Assembly: GCA_003218525.1 (NCBI GenBank)
Contig: QHNU01000207.1
Location: 1 to 16,383, forward strand
Direction: 5' to 3'
Origin: Verrucomicrobiota bacterium
GTDB lineage: Bacteria > Verrucomicrobiota > Verrucomicrobiia > Chthoniobacterales > UBA10450
DNA length: 16,383 nucleotides
Part shown: one piece after another, positions 13,759 to 16,383 of the stretch
Position numbering within the stretch: the stretch's first letter is position 1
Layout of the letters: the number at the start of each line of letters is the position of its first letter
The notes under the pieces: model-generated
The model's input: only the letters and a program-made list of their open reading frames with translations
What the model was told of the DNA's origin: nothing
Database searches by the model: none
Translations under genes and position numbers: made by a program

Positions 13759-16383
13759 ATGAACGCGGAGCTGTCACGAATAGAAGAAAACGCCGGCGAC
13801 GAACAACCCTGGCGGTTATGGGGACCCTATGTAAGTGGACGTCAGTGGGGAACGGTGCGGGAAGATTACAGCGCGGATGGTGACGCTTGGAGCTATTTCC
13901 CACATGATCATGCCCGCTTGCGCGCCTATCGCTGGGGAGAAGATGGTTTGGCAGGAATTTCTGATGCCAAGCAACGACTTTGTTTCGCCTGGGCCTTCTG
14001 GAATGGGCATGACTCAATTCTAAAAGAGCGATTTTTTGGACTCGGTGGTCACGAAGGCAACCATGGTGAGGACGTCAAAGAAATCTATTGGTATCTCGAC
14101 AACACGCCGTCGCATTCCTACATGCGAATGCTTTACCGATATCCGCAAGCGCGCTTTCCCTACGAGGAACTAGTGAGGGAGAACATTGGCCGCTCCAAGC
14201 TCGACCGAGAGTTCGAGCTATGGGACACTGGAATATTGGCAGATAACCGCTTTTTCGACATCGAGATCACATATGCAAAAGTGGCGACCGAAGACATTCT
14301 CATCCACGCTCGCATTCTCAATCGCGGGCCCGATCTTGCCACTCTAACCGCGTTGCCGACGCTCTGGTTTCGAAATACCTGGTCGTGGGGCCGCAACAAT
14401 CGCCGTCCGAATCTCCGCAGTGGTGTGGTCAACGACTCCGGCGTGCTCGCCGTGGAAGCAAATCATCACGTTTTAGGAGAGTATGAGCTGCATTGTCAGG
14501 GAGCGGCCGAACTTCTTTTCACGGAAAACGAAACGAATATGCAGCGGCTCTTCGGCATGCCGAATTCGGCGCCATACGTCAAAGATGCGTTTCATGAATA
14601 CGTCATCCATGACAACCGCTCCGCCGTGCAACCGGATCAGACCGGGACGAAGGCAGGCGCTCTTTACCAACTCCAGATTCCAAGCGGATCCGCAGCGGAA
14701 ATTCACCTGCGACTGCGAAAGAATCCTACCAATCCTGGCGCTGCTACTTTTGATCGATTTGATGAAACGATCGCTTTGCGTCGAAGGGAGGCGAATGAAT
14801 TTTACGAAGCCCTTGCGCCAGCTTGTCTGAGCAAAGAACAAAGGGCCATTCAAAGGCAAGCGCTCGCCGGTCTCCTTTGGAACAAGCAATTCTACTACTA
14901 CATTGTCGAAGAATGGCTGGATGGAGATCCAGCCCAGCCACCGCCGCCGGAGATTCGCAAGCTCGGACGTAACTCGGACTGGCGCCATCTTTACAACGAA
15001 CGTGTCATGTCGATGCCGGATAACTGGGAATATCCCTGGTATGCCTCCTGGGATCTTGCCTTCCATTGTATTTCGATGGCATTGGTTGACAGCCGATTCG
15101 CCAAACGCCAGCTCGAGCGAGTCGTTCGCGAATGGTATCAACACCCCAACGGGGATGTGCCGGCCTATGAATGGAACTTCGGCGACGCCAACCCGCCGGT
15201 CTTAGCTTGGGCTACCTGGCGCGTTTATAAAATCGAGGAGAAGGATTCCGGCCAGGGCGATCGCGCCTTCCTGGAAGCTATCTTTCACAAGCTTCTTCTC
15301 AACTTTACCTGGTGGGTTAACCGCAAGGATTCTGGAGGAAGAAATATTTTCCAAGGCGGCTTTCTCGGGTTGGATAACATCGGCGTTTTCGATCGCAGCG
15401 CCTCTCTTCCCGGGGGCGGTCGTCTCGAACAGAGCGACGCTACGAGCTGGATGGGAATGTTTTGCCTGACTCTGATGCGGATCGCGCTGGAACTGGCGCG
15501 GAAAAACCCCGTCTACGAAAATATTGCTATTAAGTTCTTCGAACATTTCCTCGGGATAGCCGCAGCGATGAACAACATGGGCGGCGATGGGATCGGGTTA
15601 TGGGATGAAAGCGACGAATTCTTCTATGACATGCTGCACCTACCGGATGCTCGTCATTTTCCCCTGCGCGTCCGGTCACTGGTCGGTCTGCTGCCGCTAA
15701 TTGCAGTCGAGACCCTCGAACCGGAGCTACTCGATGCCATGCCGGAGTTTAGGAAGCGGTTGGAATGGATCCTCACCAACAAACCGGAATTGGCCGGATT
15801 AATTTCACGCTGGCAAGAACCGGGATCGGGCGAACGACGCCTCATCGCATTGACCCGCGGTCACCGAATGAAGTGTCTTTTGCGTCGAATGCTCGAACCT
15901 AGTGAGTTTCTGAGCGACTACGGTATCCGTTCGATGAGCAAGCATCACCAGGAACATCCTTATCTTCTGGAATGTCACGGACCTGCCTACGTCGTGAGTT
16001 ATGAACACGCTGAATCGCAGACGGGATTGTTCGGTGGGAATTCCAACTGGCGCGGCCCCATCTGGTTTCCGATCAACTACCTGCTGATTGAATCACTCCA
16101 AAAGTTTCACCACTATTACGGCGATGATTTCAAGGTCGAGTGCCCTACCGGTTCGGGCAGTTATGCCACATTGAAGCAGATTGCAAATGAGCTATCGAAC
16201 AGATTAATCAAGCTATTCCTGCGCGATGCAGAGGGTGAGCGACCGTGTCTTCGCGCTTCGCAGGGTGCGTTTAACAGTTCTACCGGCGAGGACTGGTGCT
16301 GGTTCCATGAATATTTCGACGGTGATAATGGCGCGGGCCTTGGAGCCTCTCATCAAACCGGCTGGACGGCATTGGTGGCGAAG
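13759..16383 (+). CDS. GH63-family glucosidase (MGH1-type), C-terminal end beyond the window
   Basis: The frame is open for 875 codons from ATG 13759 to the window edge without a stop. It belongs to the bacterial GH63 (mannosyl-oligosaccharide glucosidase-like) family of inverting alpha-glycosidases. It opens with RIEENAGDEQPWRLWGPYVS and QWGTVREDYSADGDAWSYFP, followed by an N-terminal beta-sandwich. The (alpha/alpha)6 barrel runs from about residue 360. Likely catalytic residues are Asp432 in YPWYASWDLAFH and Glu851 in WFHEYFDGDNG, near the HQTGWTALVAK end; this assignment is by analogy to characterised GH63 enzymes such as E. coli YgjK. GGNSNWRGPIWFPINYL is another family block. No signal peptide is seen, so it is probably cytoplasmic. 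It starts 17 bp after the permease stop and may be read through from that operon. Only a few residues should be missing at the right edge. The substrate is unknown. Confidence 0.9.
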   Translation, partial: MNAELSRIEENAGDEQPWRLWGPYVSGRQWGTVREDYSADGDAWSYFPHDHARLRAYRWGEDGLAGISDAKQRLCFAWAFWNGHDSILKERFFGLGGHEGNHGEDVKEIYWYLDNTPSHSYMRMLYRYPQARFPYEELVRENIGRSKLDREFELWDTGILADNRFFDIEITYAKVATEDILIHARILNRGPDLATLTALPTLWFRNTWSWGRNNRRPNLRSGVVNDSGVLAVEANHHVLGEYELHCQGAAELLFTENETNMQRLFGMPNSAPYVKDAFHEYVIHDNRSAVQPDQTGTKAGALYQLQIPSGSAAEIHLRLRKNPTNPGAATFDRFDETIALRRREANEFYEALAPACLSKEQRAIQRQALAGLLWNKQFYYYIVEEWLDGDPAQPPPPEIRKLGRNSDWRHLYNERVMSMPDNWEYPWYASWDLAFHCISMALVDSRFAKRQLERVVREWYQHPNGDVPAYEWNFGDANPPVLAWATWRVYKIEEKDSGQGDRAFLEAIFHKLLLNFTWWVNRKDSGGRNIFQGGFLGLDNIGVFDRSASLPGGGRLEQSDATSWMGMFCLTLMRIALELARKNPVYENIAIKFFEHFLGIAAAMNNMGGDGIGLWDESDEFFYDMLHLPDARHFPLRVRSLVGLLPLIAVETLEPELLDAMPEFRKRLEWILTNKPELAGLISRWQEPGSGERRLIALTRGHRMKCLLRRMLEPSEFLSDYGIRSMSKHHQEHPYLLECHGPAYVVSYEHAESQTGLFGGNSNWRGPIWFPINYLLIESLQKFHHYYGDDFKVECPTGSGSYATLKQIANELSNRLIKLFLRDAEGERPCLRASQGAFNSSTGEDWCWFHEYFDGDNGAGLGASHQTGWTALVAK

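Overview
The window looks like chromosomal DNA of a soil Verrucomicrobiota bacterium, most likely Chthoniobacterales or 'Candidatus Udaeobacter'-like. This is inferred from family flavour, not from a marker-gene search. The basis is an ADOP-type ABC permease, a secreted sugar dehydrogenase with two C-terminal repeats of a kind I associate with verrucomicrobial secreted proteins, a TolB-domain/TPR membrane protein starting MSGFFEEVKRRKVYR, and a bacterial GH63 glucosidase. GC content is fairly high and most genes are ordinary single-copy types. I see no CRISPR array, transposase, integrase or phage gene.

Left part (1-2400). The 3' half of an ADOP/MacB-like permease enters from the left and is frameshifted by a 4-bp tandem duplication. 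A RES-Xre type II toxin-antitoxin pair lies convergent to it: the antitoxin is intact, the toxin is broken by an apparent 13-nt deletion. Next come tRNA-Phe(GAA) on the minus strand and a 14-codon relic of the aat 3' end.

Middle (2400-7490). This interval is bounded by imperfect direct repeats, each made of an aat 3' end plus intergenic DNA plus tRNA-Phe sequence. The left copy has the intact tRNA and only a stub of aat. The right copy has intact aat and a crippled tRNA. Between them lie a secreted PQQ-type sugar dehydrogenase homologue with two tandem C-terminal repeats, a relic of a SAM-dependent methyltransferase, a possible relic of an endosialidase-chaperone-type tail, and a membrane-anchored TolB-like/TPR protein.

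Right part (7424-16383). Intact aat (leucyl/phenylalanyl-tRNA-protein transferase) is on the minus strand, divergent from a small lipoprotein gene followed after 3 nt by guaA (GMP synthase). A tight operon follows a 350-bp gap: a TetR regulator, a lipoprotein periplasmic adaptor, a single-domain ABC ATPase and an ABC-2 permease. These four are joined by three successive 4-nt stop/start overlaps and preceded by an 11-bp inverted repeat inside the likely promoter. The layout resembles a reduced E. coli CecR-YbhGFSR export system. A GH63 glucosidase starts 17 bp further on and runs off the right edge.

The most unusual structure is the aat/tRNA-Phe duplication with reciprocal decay. Several genes on the left side are also visibly eroding. 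I found no clearly new defence or mobile system.
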